Shown here: piece after piece, positions 11,081-19,743 of the stretch
How the letters are laid out: each line of letters starts with the position of its first letter
Position numbering within the stretch: the stretch's first letter is position 1
Assembly: GCA_905250885.1 (NCBI GenBank)
Contig: CAJNOQ010002902.1
Span: 1 to 22,202 of the forward strand
DNA length: 22,202 bases
Source of the DNA: Didymodactylos carnosus
Lineage: Eukaryota; Rotifera; Eurotatoria; Philodinida; Philodinidae
Reading direction: 5' to 3'
Notes under the pieces: generated by a model
Database searches by the model: none
Told to the model about the DNA's origin: nothing
The model's input: the letters and a program-made list of their open reading frames with translations, nothing else
Translations under genes and position numbers: made by a program

Positions 11081-11484
11081 ACATAAACTCCAATAATAAG
11101 CTATTTAGCATTAGACAATTTTTTCCAAAACTTTTTGAAATAAAATTAGTCCATATCTAATTTACACATGTCATGAAGATTATATTTAATTGTTTCCTAT
11201 GTGTAGATTATCAGAGACAAATCTTTGAAGTACATTAATGATATACAGTAGGTGTCAAAACTGAGAGTATACAATAGCGACAAGAGTTTTATTTCTTCTA
11301 TATAAACCAAATAAAGATAGAGTAATGTAGAGTAATTCAGTAGCTTTTTGGTATCCTTGTAAGTGTTTTTTGAAAATCTCTGTTATTTTCGGGGATTTTC
11401 GTGCGCACCTTCGCTACAATATAAGAAGGACTCTTAGCTATCTGTCTGTGAAAAATCGTCTTCAACACTCTCAGGCTAACGATC

Positions 11485-11976
11485 TTAACCCTTTCGGGAC
11501 GGGTGGTACACCGTATATACCAGTGTTTCGTTCTGTTGTGACGTGTCGAAGCATATATTTTCTTGCCTTTTTCTATAGAACATACATATTTTTCAGTTTT
11601 TACTCTTTCCTCTTCTTATGGTATCTTCTAGTAAATTCTTTCCTTTTCACACTTTTATATATTCAGCAAGAAGAAGTCGTCCTTCCGCAGAAAAACCACT
11701 TCGATTGACGTCTCGTCATTTTCCAGCACTAACTGGTGGAGCAAAACGAAGGTGTATTGTATGCAGCTCAACTGTCAAGCGACCAAAAAAACAATCTCGT
11801 ACCCGATACGAATGTTCAGACTGCAATGTAGGCTTGTGCATCCCGAATTGTTTTCGCGACTATCACACTCTAAAGTCATATTAATAAACTGGACTGAAAA
11901 CTAGAATCAATTGATTCTTAAAAACTAATTTTTGTACCTTTTTTCAAAAAAAACTTCTCCGTCCTGAAAGGGTTAA
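11485..11976 (+). mobile_element. Internally deleted piggyBac-family element
   Basis: The element proper is 11489-11972 (484 bp). It is bounded by TTAA on both sides (11485-11488 and 11973-11976), the target duplication specific to the piggyBac superfamily. The terminal inverted repeats are CCCTTTCGGGACGG and its complement CCGTCCTGAAAGGG, 14 bp with one mismatch. Inside, a subterminal TGGTACACCG...TATACCA is also partly palindromic. The DDD catalytic region of the transposase is absent; only the C-terminal cysteine-rich domain frame remains (11618-11884). It must therefore have moved with a transposase supplied from elsewhere. The clean ends imply recent movement. Confidence 0.9.
11618..11884 (+). 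CDS. Solo piggyBac transposase C-terminal zinc-binding domain
   Basis: An 88-codon frame from ATG 11618 to TAA 11884. Residues 1-30 are basic and unremarkable. From about residue 24 the frame matches the end of piggyBac-type transposases: LTSRHFP, then CIVC (46-49), a basic linker (KRPKKQSRTR), YECSDC (64-69), LCIPNCF (73-79) and YHTL (82-85). The spacing CxxC...CxxC...CxxxCF..YH is the cross-braced Cys/His zinc domain that, in studied family members, binds the element's own terminal repeats. All zinc ligands are present and the frame is undamaged, although the catalytic domain is gone. It may be a leftover, or it may be expressed as a DNA-binding peptide; the sequence alone does not decide. 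Confidence 0.75.
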   Translation: MVSSSKFFPFHTFIYSARRSRPSAEKPLRLTSRHFPALTGGAKRRCIVCSSTVKRPKKQSRTRYECSDCNVGLCIPNCFRDYHTLKSY

Positions 11977-12009
11977 GCTGTAAGGTTCCAAAGCTGTTTC
12001 ATCTTTAAA

Positions 12010-12275
12010 TACTTTGTCTTATATCTGTCAATAGCGAATTTCATACCTATCAGACAGGATACTACTAACTTTTGTGCTTATCAGTAAATAAATTTGACAG
12101 CTTTTAAGACTGTGTTTTGTCCCGGTCAATTCTAAATCTTAAAGCTACTAACACAAGTTAATACTGTGTCTTGTACTTCTCAATACTTACTTTCATAGCT
12201 ATGTCACCTTTTCTTTTAAGGTACTATGTCTTGTACCTGGCAGTACATAATTTCATAGACATTTGACCTGTTAAG
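12010..12275. repeat. Diverged tandem repeats, about 45-60 bp unit
   Basis: At least five degenerate units built on TACT(G/A/T)TGTCTTGTAC, followed by CAGTA..(A/T)AATTTCATA..(T/C)AT. Unit starts are near 12010, 12063, 12108, 12162 and 12222. The last two copies are the clearest, exactly 60 bp apart. They begin just after the right end of the piggyBac element. Confidence 0.65.
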
Positions 12276-12634
12276 TGCGGGCATGCAGTTTTGTAAATCT
12301 AGCTTATTTTTTGTGTTAATGATTGAAGCCGTCATTTGCACGTCGAATAATATAAGAACGAAATAGAAGCTTTTCAATGTGCCGAAAAAGGCTGGTCAAG
12401 AAGTACGAGTTTAGAATCAGTATATTCATAAAAATTGTTCTAAGCTTGATTTTCATTTGTATAAAGTCTTGTTTCATCATCAATAGATGAAAGCATGTTA
12501 AGAAAGGTGTGTACGACCCATGAAACAAATTTATAAGAAAGAATGGTCAAGAACCCATTCCCGAAAAAATAGAACGCGTTTTATCGACTCAGGACGCCTT
12601 CTGAGAAAAAAGAAACGCCTCCGAATAAAAAAAA

Positions 12635-13407
12635 ATTACAGTTTGCATTTTCTTCAACGTTCAAATTAGATGAATAATACACAATAATGAAAATACGCCT
12701 CGTCAGATTATATTATCATTTGACTTGTGTTCGATTCGCTTTGTAGTTTGTCAGAATATTTCCACCTCAAATTTATTTTGAATGGGTAATTATTGATTGC
12801 GGTTCTGTCGCAATCGGTATGACCAACCTTCGACTATTTTTGACTGTGAGAATCTACGGAATGCACAACTCAGGCTATGAAAAGAAGTAGTGTGTGATCA
12901 TGGAAGTGAGAATATTTTGGCTACGTTGATTGGAGCTTAATGAAATTTTGCTTTTGTTCTAAATAACGGATGATAAAATTTGTAGTAGGGGAGAGAATAT
13001 TTACAGATCAGGCTTTCACGCCCGGATTTTAATGTTCATTTGCCAAAATTATTGTTCATCGAAAGAAGTGAATCAAGCACAAGTCACATGATAATATAAT
13101 TCAACATAATTTATTCAACATATTAGAACCTTTTTTTTATCCTTTAAATAAAAATTTCGTTAAATGAATGAATATGGCGAAATGCCGCAGTGGATGCACA
13201 CTACAAAGCCCTGTCTCAACCACCTTCTCGTGCTCTAGAGGAAGAGAAAAAGTCAAATTGCAGCTTGCCTTTTCTTCGATGAATAGTAAACAGTAGTGAA
13301 AATACGTTAGATTATTTTATCATGTGACTTGTGTATAGTTCAGTTGTTTTGATGGTTAATATGTTTGGCAAATGAATATGTCAATATCCGAGCCTGAAAG
13401 CATGATC
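12635..13407. repeat. Three-copy direct and inverted repeat
   Basis: Copy A (about 12635-12755) and copy C (about 13254-13350) are direct repeats sharing AAATT(A/G)CAG(T/C)TTGC(A/C)TTTTCTTC, then TGAAAATACG and ATTATCAT or TTATCATG with TGACTTGTGT. Copy B (13006-13105) is the inverse of 13306-13407: GATCA(G/T)GCTTTCA..C(C/T)CGGAT, then TTCATTTGCCAAA, then ACAAGTCACATGATAA. B and C form a stem of about 100 bp with a 200-bp loop. No coding frame is associated. It is best read as nested or rearranged copies of one non-autonomous element. 13410-14370 holds no feature I can support. Confidence 0.75.
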
Positions 13408-14375
13408 GCTATTTTCACCATTTTTAAGGTAAAAGTTCATTTTCTGGTTTACAACCTAGAGAACCATAAAACCCCTTTTAACGGTTTAAGCCCTAGTATG
13501 ACTAGTTCCATACTGTCGTAGATGAGTCGAATGGTGTGTGTGAATTCGGATTCCTTCAAACTTCTGACGAAGATATCGCTAATTTGAAGGTGATGAAACA
13601 GATTGTACCAAAACGAAGTTTTTCAAAAGGTATTTTGCGATTTTCTCTATACTGAAAGCGGTTTAAAATGTTCTTTGTTGTGAATTCCACTCGTTTATCA
13701 ATCGCTGTTTTTTGCGGAGGTTTCCGTTCAGTAACTGATTAGTTCTAAACGAGGGTTGGTAACAGTACAAACAAACGCCATTTAGTCTATCATCCTTTTA
13801 TTTGAGTAGAATCTCTCGCAAAAGTGGAGCTTATCGCTGATCTGGTTATATATGCTGAAAGCCCCAAAGCTAGTCTAAAAATAAATTCAAAATAAATTTG
13901 TTAAGGTAGAAAATTGCTCTTCTTTTCGTCAGATATCAGTGAAGACTAGGTTTATTGGATTGGAACCCTCATAATTCGATAATGATAGGGGATCCTAGGC
14001 TAGTTTTCTCAGAGGGTGGGGGTTAGACTTAGTCTTCCAAAATAACAAAGCTTTGCGTGATTCGATGTAGTCGAAATAAAGTTGTTGATGTTTTACAACG
14101 GGAATAAGAACGGTATAATGGCTCTATGCTTCACTCATATACATACAGAAATGTTATATGGTCTTTCTTTGCAAATGACAGAAATCGCATTTCATCAAAT
14201 TTCGATTCTTAATTTATGTGTTTAATTTCAACTGTATACATTCTGAATCGTCTTTAATATAGGCATTAGTAACAGCGACGCACGTGATTCGATAACAGTG
14301 GGAAATGCATTATTCATTATCTAATGGATCGCAACAGCAGCTGCCCGAAAAACATGAATTTTAATGCAATTTGAG

Positions 14376-14397
14376 AGCGTCACAGCTGGCATTTTCT
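14376..14397. repeat. Short repeat shared with 17553-17577
   Basis: AGCGTCACAGCTGGCATTTT here matches AGCGTCAGACAGCTGGCATT at 17553 apart from a 2-base insertion, in the same orientation and 3.2 kb apart. It lies just upstream of the receptor pseudogene and may be the edge of an interspersed repeat. Confidence 0.45.
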
Positions 14398-14422
14398 ACT
14401 TTTCTTTCCTGTTCTCTTCTCG

Positions 14423-14430
14423 TATAAATA
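14423..14430 (+). promoter_or_regulatory. TATA-box-like TATAAATA
   Basis: TATAAATA lies about 46 bases before the first open codon of the receptor frame (14469), at a suitable distance for a core promoter of that gene. The gene is broken, so this would be a relic. A chance match in A+T-rich DNA is possible. Confidence 0.35.
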
Positions 14431-14468
14431 CTGATGCGAATTATTTCGTCATTTAATCTTTAATCAAA

Positions 14469-15483
14469 CAGATAGTCATAAGCCTCTTTGTACAATCGAG
14501 TCTTGTGTTAGGCATAACTATTGTACAAATATTACTAATGCTTCTTGTTCTGACCGGTTCACTTGTCTATATCATAATGGTATGTTCCAACTGGACACTT
14601 TGCTAGAAATTAAATTTTCTAACGGTAAATCTTTGTATGATACCTACACTGTATTCACTCAATTACCTATCAGCCACCATAGTAAACTTTTCATTGGACT
14701 CATATCAAATATACGTAAAAATGTGTCAAACAGTAGCCTATATTCAACATGTAGTTAACAGCGAGGTCATATATGCTTACTGTATGATATCTGCCAACCG
14801 ACTGTTCGTTGTTGTTTACTACAAGAAAAGATTCTTCCAATCACTGACATGGCTATTAATTTGCCTCTCGATACAATGGATTATCCGAATCGTATTGCCG
14901 CTACTACTCATCTTCGAAAGTGTACAGGTACGATAGTTTCGAACTTTACTGTGCGGAAAGTTTACAGACTTGTTGTTTGTTCATTTGAGATACGTTTAAA
15001 CATTGAAAACAGTGTATCGCTGAACGTTTACACATTATTCACAATACTTATTATTCCATTGGTCTGTCTACTTGCAACGAATATAATTATATTTTTATTT
15101 GTCCGAAAGTCAAGCAGTCGTATTGTACCAACATTGACTAGAACTGTCTCGATTATGCTGCAAACAAGGTCTCTTGAAACAAATCAAACGCTTTCAACAC
15201 AAAACCGGTCTCATCCATTAGTTAGCGACTTAATAAAGCGAGATATCAATTTGATCAGAATATGTCGATCATGTTTTGCATATTCATCATCGGTTGGGGA
15301 CCGTGGCATATTGCAGTAACAAGTGAAGTACTCAACTAGCTATCGTTTGCAGTTCAGCTACTGCTGCTCATGATAGCTAAGTTGTCTATGCTATGCAATG
15401 CCAGCATTATGTTTATCTTAAATCAGAGTGTGAGAAATCATCTAATGTCAAAACTGTCAACGCTGCTTAGTAAGTTTCATTAA
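14469..15483 (+). pseudogene. Rhodopsin-like 7TM receptor pseudogene
   Basis: Three frames in succession read as one class A receptor. Frame 1 (14469-14935) gives TM1 (around LVLTGSLVYIIM), an in-frame TAG at 14604-14606, then TM2, TM3 and TM4 (to LLLIFESV). Near 14930 the frame shifts. Frame 2 (to about 15256) gives an extracellular loop with a conserved-type Cys, TM5 (LIIPLVCLLATNIIIFLFVR) and a long third intracellular loop ending KRDINLIR. Near 15260 it shifts again. Frame 3 (15262-15483) gives TM6 (MFCIFIIGWGPWHIAV), a TAG at 15337-15339, TM7 (LLLLMIAKLSMLCNASIMF) and a basic tail to TAA 15481-15483. Two stops and two shifts make it non-functional. No start codon is obvious before 14538. 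The ligand is unknown. Receptor expansions of this type are expected in rotifers; identity to a particular paralogue needs a search. Confidence 0.82.
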
Positions 15484-15634
15484 GGACATGTACAAACGTT
15501 TTACGCAGTCGATTACTGGAGATTGTTATTATTTGTAATCGAATCACTCCTCATTTTATCTCTCTTGAAAGACTCTATGGACTGACTATATTTAAAACTT
15601 TTTATCATCACGATCAATTGTGATAGATTTTTGG

Positions 15635-15697
15635 TGGCATTGCATAGCATAGACAACTTAGTTATCATGGGCAGTAGTGGCTGACTGCAAACGATAG
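15635..15697 (-). pseudogene. Inverted partial copy of the receptor TM7 region
   Basis: The reverse complement of 15635-15697 aligns with 15340-15403 of the receptor pseudogene: 63 against 64 bases, one gap, and a 26-base block matching except one base across AAGTTGTCTATGCTATGCAA. At 15703-15698 the copy has TACCTA where the plus copy has TAGCTA, so the stop in the plus copy arose after duplication, or was fixed only there. Similarity fades outside roughly 15630-15710. The two copies form an inverted repeat with a loop of about 230 bp. Confidence 0.8.
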
Positions 15698-15905
15698 GTA
15701 GTTTAGTATAACCAGCGTAATAACAGTTATTTACAAGATTTTGATGCTGGTGATTTACAAAGATATGAGATTGGTGAGTGCGGAATCGAATTTTATGATT
15801 TAGATCAACATAAATCATTTCTTTCATGCAATGGAGAAAATTAGTAAAATTTTACCGCGGAGTATATGCACTTCATTATTTGCAATCCACAACGACGTCA
15901 ACGAT

Positions 15906-16163
15906 TTATTTGTTATTTGACTCCTCGAGTCGGTTAAAACTAACCCATTTCTTTGATCGATCATCGAATGACACTGATGCACAACCAGTATTGATATCAC
16001 TAGTTGTTGTATTTAATTCACCACTAATGAGAAATTTCTTTATATCAGTACTATAATTACCACAATTCAATATAGATGATGTACAATAACTTGTGAGACT
16101 TTTTGGAAGTGTAGAAACAATATTATCAGTAATTTTTTCCAAAAGTCTCGCTAACTTTCTTTC
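15906..16163 (-). CDS. Hypothetical protein fragment or exon
   Basis: An open minus-strand frame of about 85 codons, from just after a TAA at 16166-16164 to TAA 15908-15906. It has balanced composition: a helical start (LLEKITDNIVSTLPKSL), three cysteines (in SYC, LNCGNY and TGC) and potential N-glycosylation sites (NYS and NTT). There is no in-frame ATG near its beginning, and an AG dinucleotide near 16152 on the minus strand could be a splice acceptor, so it may be one exon or a gene fragment. I do not recognise the family; an extracellular or secreted role is only hinted at by Cys and Asn-X-Ser/Thr. Antisense frames are shadows. Confidence 0.35.
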   Translation of the reverse strand, partial: ERKLARLLEKITDNIVSTLPKSLTSYCTSSILNCGNYSTDIKKFLISGELNTTTSDINTGCASVSFDDRSKKWVSFNRLEESNNK

Positions 16164-17780
16164 TTAGTTTTTCAAGGTGCGTATAGAATAAAGATCTGGA
16201 CGGATACGAGAATTCTCGTAGGTTTGGACAATGCCATGCAGTCCGCGAATATGAATAAGCTTGGAAAGATCACTGACGGACATGAATGAGCAATAATTCT
16301 TCCGACGAGCATGGATTTGTGAAAACTTTTTGTTTTTTTATGGAAGAGAAGGAGATATTTATGGTTAAAACATGATTTTTTTGAGACACAGAAACTCTTT
16401 TGTTTGTGGCTACGCATAAAAGCAGATAGGAGAAAAATTCACTGACAACCACGAACAAACATCTCAAAAGGTCTACGAACACGGATGGGCAGATCTCTAG
16501 TTCAAAGCACTAGAATGTCTATAAATTTTTCATACGTATTAGTCTCTAGATAATGCATCGTAAGTACTTACAATATTTCTAGCGATAATTTGTGAATGAA
16601 TATGGCCCAGTAACGCTTAGATTTGAAATTTAGCTCCTAAATATGAACAAACAGACATTTTTTTTGCGAGTTGTATTTGTAAAAGATGTTTTTTAATTGT
16701 TAATCAATGAAGATTTCAGTTAATGTTCTACTATCTTTTGAAACTTCCTTCTGAACTTAAGAGACTCAGAATTTTATCTACTATTTAATGGTATTCTCCG
16801 GTTAGAATTTATTGTTTTCCTTTCTTTCGAACTTCTGAAATAGTTAATCCATCAGAAAACTCCCCTGTTTTTGTTCAAACAGGATTTTTACTACTAAGAG
16901 ACTATGGCTTCTTGAAACAAGCATACCGATAGCAAGTGCAAAGGATTTCTGATATTCTAGTCTATAAAAAAGGATTTTGTAACTGAACTGTCACCTTTTA
17001 AATCTCATACACCTAAGCACAGTGGGCATTTTTCCGTGGAGCAGGTGAACATCTGGTTTTATGCGTTAAAAAATGATTATTTTCGCATAATATGATCTTA
17101 TTGTGTCAAATTCTAATGGAAGTAAGAAAAGTTAAGTTCGAAAAACATTCTTCTCCGATGAAAATCTCTGAGAGGATTCCTTGCCCTGAATTTTTGTCAA
17201 ACAATTTTTTATTTGTAAAACTAATAAGTGATACATCACTGGAGTAGTTTTTTCACGCTGATTCCGAATATGTATAATTTGTCTTTGTAAAATTGTTTTT
17301 ACTATAAGAAAAGCCAACTTTATCTTGAAACCAGGGTTTTTTGGAAAACCTATATCTCCGTCTAGTCAAAAAACCGCATGCGCTATAGATGCAAGACACC
17401 GAGATGAACATTTGATGTAAATTTGAACGTTATCAGAGTTTATGAAAATTTAGGAAGTCGATTGCACTGGTAACGTGGAGAGGAAAAGGGATTTTCTGGG
17501 AAAAACTACGGGTTTTTATCCACACTTTTTAAGATAAAACAAAAATTTTTTAAGCGTCAGACAGCTGGCATTTTTCTGCTTCAGAAAATATCAAAACGAA
17601 GTGTTTCTCTTGCTTTGTTCGAAATAGCCAGAATAACAGCAGAAATAACAGCAGAATATGAACAGGATATATCGGTTGAGTTATCACTAGAGAAAAGACG
17701 AAACATCTATGGTACGTTGTCATCAGATGATAAATTGAACAAAACGTCCAATTTAGGTAGCTGGGTGGGACAGTTAGAAA
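16164..17780. other. Gene-free repeat-rich stretch
   Basis: No gene is supported. It holds a perfect 16-bp palindrome TACGAGAATTCTCGTA at 16205-16220 and a perfect 7-bp-stem hairpin CCTGTTT/AAACAGG at 16864-16883. The AGATCTGGACGGATACG-like word near 16193 has a loose inverted counterpart at 16476-16499, suggesting the ends of a small element of about 300 bp. The shared block at 17229-17273 is listed separately. A 12-base tandem (ATAACAGCAGAA twice) lies at about 17633-17656. Confidence 0.35.
17229..17273. repeat. Copy of dispersed block GCTGATnnCGAATAT
   Basis: GATACATCACTGGAGTAG, then a T-run, then CACGCTGATTCCGAATATG. It aligns with 19921-19964 (GATACACCATTCGATGCAG, T-run, TACGCTGATCACGAATATC). 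It aligns more weakly with 10889-10925 in the long palindrome (ATCATTCGACTCAG, then GATACTGACGCCGAATATGG). This is a low-copy family of unknown nature. Confidence 0.5.
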
Positions 17781-18130
17781 AGAGTTGTGTCGTCGGGATC
17801 AAACCCTGATCAGGTTATCCCAATTGTCAGGGTTTTGCACATGTGACTCACATGTAGCTCAGCGGCTAGACGATGGTCTCCGGGTCGCGGAAAGTGAAGT
17901 AATGTTGGTCACTAAAGCGTTACATCCCGTTCCGAAACCCGGCAGAAGGGTAGTGGCTGCGAACGAAGATATGAACTGCGCCTATAAGGTCGTTTTTAAT
18001 CAAGTTTATGATTTCCACTATGGATTATAGGCAGCAGCGACTACATCAGCCGCCACACACAAATTTGGCAGCCTGGAAGAAGAGGGAAAATGGACTAAAA
18101 GCCTTGTCGTTATTCAAAAGACATCATTAG
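17780..18130 (+). mobile_element. Candidate tRNA-related SINE
   Basis: A G+C-richer island in A+T-rich surroundings. TAGCTCAGCGG at 17855-17865 fits the pol III A-box consensus of tRNA genes (TRGYNNANNNG). GATCAAACC at 17797-17805 fits the B-box (GWTCRANNC), and GTTCCGAAACC at 17929-17939 is a B-box with one inserted base. The A-box to second B-box distance (about 75 bp) is long for a tRNA and I see no cloverleaf, so it is not a tRNA gene. Perfect small palindromes CCTGATCAGG (17805-17814) and ACATGTG/CACATGT (17839-17855) adjoin. No clear poly-A tail or target duplication was found, so the borders are approximate. Confidence 0.4.
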
Positions 18131-18133
18131 TCT

Positions 18134-18201
18134 TACATGCTTATTAAGTGGTTTATCTCTTATTATCTACATGCTTATTAACTGGTTTATCTCTTATTAT
18201 G
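18134..18201. repeat. Tandem duplication, 2 x 34 bp
   Basis: Two consecutive 34-bp units starting TACATGCTTATTAA, with one clear internal difference (G or C before TGGTTTATC), at 18134-18167 and 18168-18201. It lies at the right edge of the SINE-like island and looks like a recent local duplication. Confidence 0.85.
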
Positions 18202-18591
18202 ATATAAAATTTTTTATTTTAAAGAAGAGAAATTGGTAGAAGAACAAAATCGCAACTGTTGTTGCATTATATCGTTCAATGCACTATTCTATCAGAAAAT
18301 TAAAAAATAAGGACAAAGAGAAGACAGAAAAGAGAGATAAGCTAACTAAAAGAAACAAAAGGACGAAAAAGATGATTCGTCTGACAGTCAATGTGAAAGA
18401 TATAGAGAAAGGAAGGAATGTGGTTTTAGATGACATTAACGATAGATTTGTGTATGTGTGTGTGTATATATATACATCAATTTTCAGATCTTTTAATTAT
18501 ACGTCTTTTTATTTATCTTATGAGCAGAGATATACCTTCCATAATCTAATAAGTGATTTGAAAAAAAGAGGGATACACAGGTATTCAGAAC

Positions 18592-18985
18592 TTAACTGAA
18601 ACGTTCTGTGTCCAATATATATGAGCAAGCCGCTTGATAGATCACAAATATTTTATTTTTATCTTCTATATTTCCGCGCAATAAAAGAGTTCCAACATCA
18701 GCCACTGTCACATTATCTTCAAGCGTTTCAAGTAGTTTACTTCTCTGCTGGTCATAGCTCAGATTATAAAAAATCTAAGCTTTGCACTTAGTAATGTTTA
18801 GATCGATTAACCATGTTTTACACCATAAGGAAACTTTTTCTAAATCAGAGTTTAAAAGTGAAGTGGTCTTATCAATTGAGGAATTATGATAAAAAAGATC
18901 GGTGTCATCTGCGAAGACATCTGCTCATAGATTTCATTTATAGATGCAGAACCAATTTAAGTACAGATAAAAATAAAAACTGCTG
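18592..18985 (-). pseudogene. Non-LTR retrotransposon reverse transcriptase fragment
   Basis: On the minus strand, a frame from about 18930 to 18778 reads VFADDTDLFYHNSS, then LNSDLEKVSLWCKTWL and NITKCKA. FADD is the catalytic metal-binding motif of the reverse transcriptase palm, and W..(N/D)LNITKCK is the typical following block of jockey/CR1-like non-LTR elements. Just upstream (about 18985-18935) IGSASINEIY, the usual preceding segment, is in another frame, so there is a shift near FADD. A TAG follows at 18777-18775. The same frame then continues open for about 60 codons to TAA 18594-18592, but this continuation (around LLLRGNIEDKNKIFVIYQ) is not recognisable as thumb or endonuclease. 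The element is short and dead. Confidence 0.72.
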
Positions 18986-19020
18986 GTGTATGTAATAAGA
19001 ATATAAAGATTTTTTCTGTC

Positions 19021-19470
19021 AGAGCGATAAAAAGGTGTATACCGACAATAAAAGTGCATTCGAGACCATTCGAGAAAATTGTAACGTGCCAGAACGAAAA
19101 TTAATAAGTTTTGATGACTGACTCTATAAAAGAAGCTTTATAAATTAAGAGCTTCGTGTTTCTCCAGCTTTCTTTCTTATGGATGTATTACTTAATGTTA
19201 TTAACAATATTTATCCTCAAGTGATAAAATGGTCTATGTCATGTAAAAAAAGAAATATCTACCGATTTGTTAGACTAAAATGTAGAAAGAAGGAAAGATA
19301 GAAAGATATTTTTTCTCTAAAGAAAAATAGCTATTTATTGTCGTAGTTAGTTTCATCATCGTCATAGAATTTTGTCATTTTTGTTAAGAAGCACAGAAAA
19401 AAAACTTCAGTGTCGTTTATCCGTATCATTGCTTGATTATCAATTTGCTACACAACAAACTAACCAAACC
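19021..19470. other. A+T-rich spacer before the small membrane gene
   Basis: No gene was seen. CATTCGAGA is duplicated at 19060-19078. The 3' part, ending AACCAAACCAAG before the ATG at 19474, is A/C-rich and reads as an ordinary 5' UTR. A TTTTTG...CTTCAG at about 19380-19407 could be a splice acceptor for an upstream non-coding exon, which is speculative. Confidence 0.3.
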
Positions 19471-19473
19471 AAG

Positions 19474-19743
19474 ATGAATCTAGCATCCGCGATGGCCAAC
19501 ATTAACCCTGTAAGCATAGCGCGCGGCTCGGTTGATGATGTCGACTATAGGCAGTTAGTGCCATCCATTGATGGATCGCCAGGCGTGAGAAACAAGCGTC
19601 CTGATACGGCAATAGTCATCGTTACTTGCATTATTTGCGTATTTCTGGTCTTTTTCACTGTTTTAGGTTCATGGATTGTTCCTTACCTTACACGACAAGC
19701 CGAGCTTGCGAACAACATGGGACGCCGACGTGCCAATATGTAG
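19474..19743 (+). CDS. Small single-pass membrane protein, unknown
   Basis: The frame runs from ATG 19474, in the favourable context CCAAGATGA, to TAG 19743: 89 residues, intronless. Residues 1-44 are soluble, with an acidic Tyr motif (VDDVDYRQLVP) and a K/R pair at 41-42. Residues about 45-69 form one strong hydrophobic helix (AIVIVTCIICVFLVFF and on through TVLGSW). The tail is basic (TRQAELANNMGRRR). There is no cleavable signal peptide. Charges flank the helix on both sides, so orientation is unclear. The frame is close to half G+C, well above the DNA on either side, and uses GCG, CGC and CGT codons that its neighbours avoid. That is either a sign of selection for coding or of different origin. 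The frame extends upstream without an ATG to 19372. No known family recognised. Confidence 0.6.
   Translation: MNLASAMANINPVSIARGSVDDVDYRQLVPSIDGSPGVRNKRPDTAIVIVTCIICVFLVFFTVLGSWIVPYLTRQAELANNMGRRRANM

Noticed and set aside
15513..15827. 104-codon minus-strand gene
   Set aside because: Its middle is the inverted TM7 copy read in a partly shifted frame; the rest has no receptor features, so it is a duplicate fragment rather than a gene.
17132..17317. 61-codon minus-strand gene
   Set aside because: It spans the dispersed block and has no start context; kept only as a possible coding relic in the findings.
17851..17945. tRNA gene
   Set aside because: A-box and a near B-box are present, but spacing is too long and no acceptor stem or anticodon arm forms.
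18279..18599. 106-codon plus-strand frame, Lys/Arg-rich
   Set aside because: The first half reads purine-rich repetitive DNA and the second half crosses a GT/AT microsatellite; overlaps the antisense end of the reverse-transcriptase relic.
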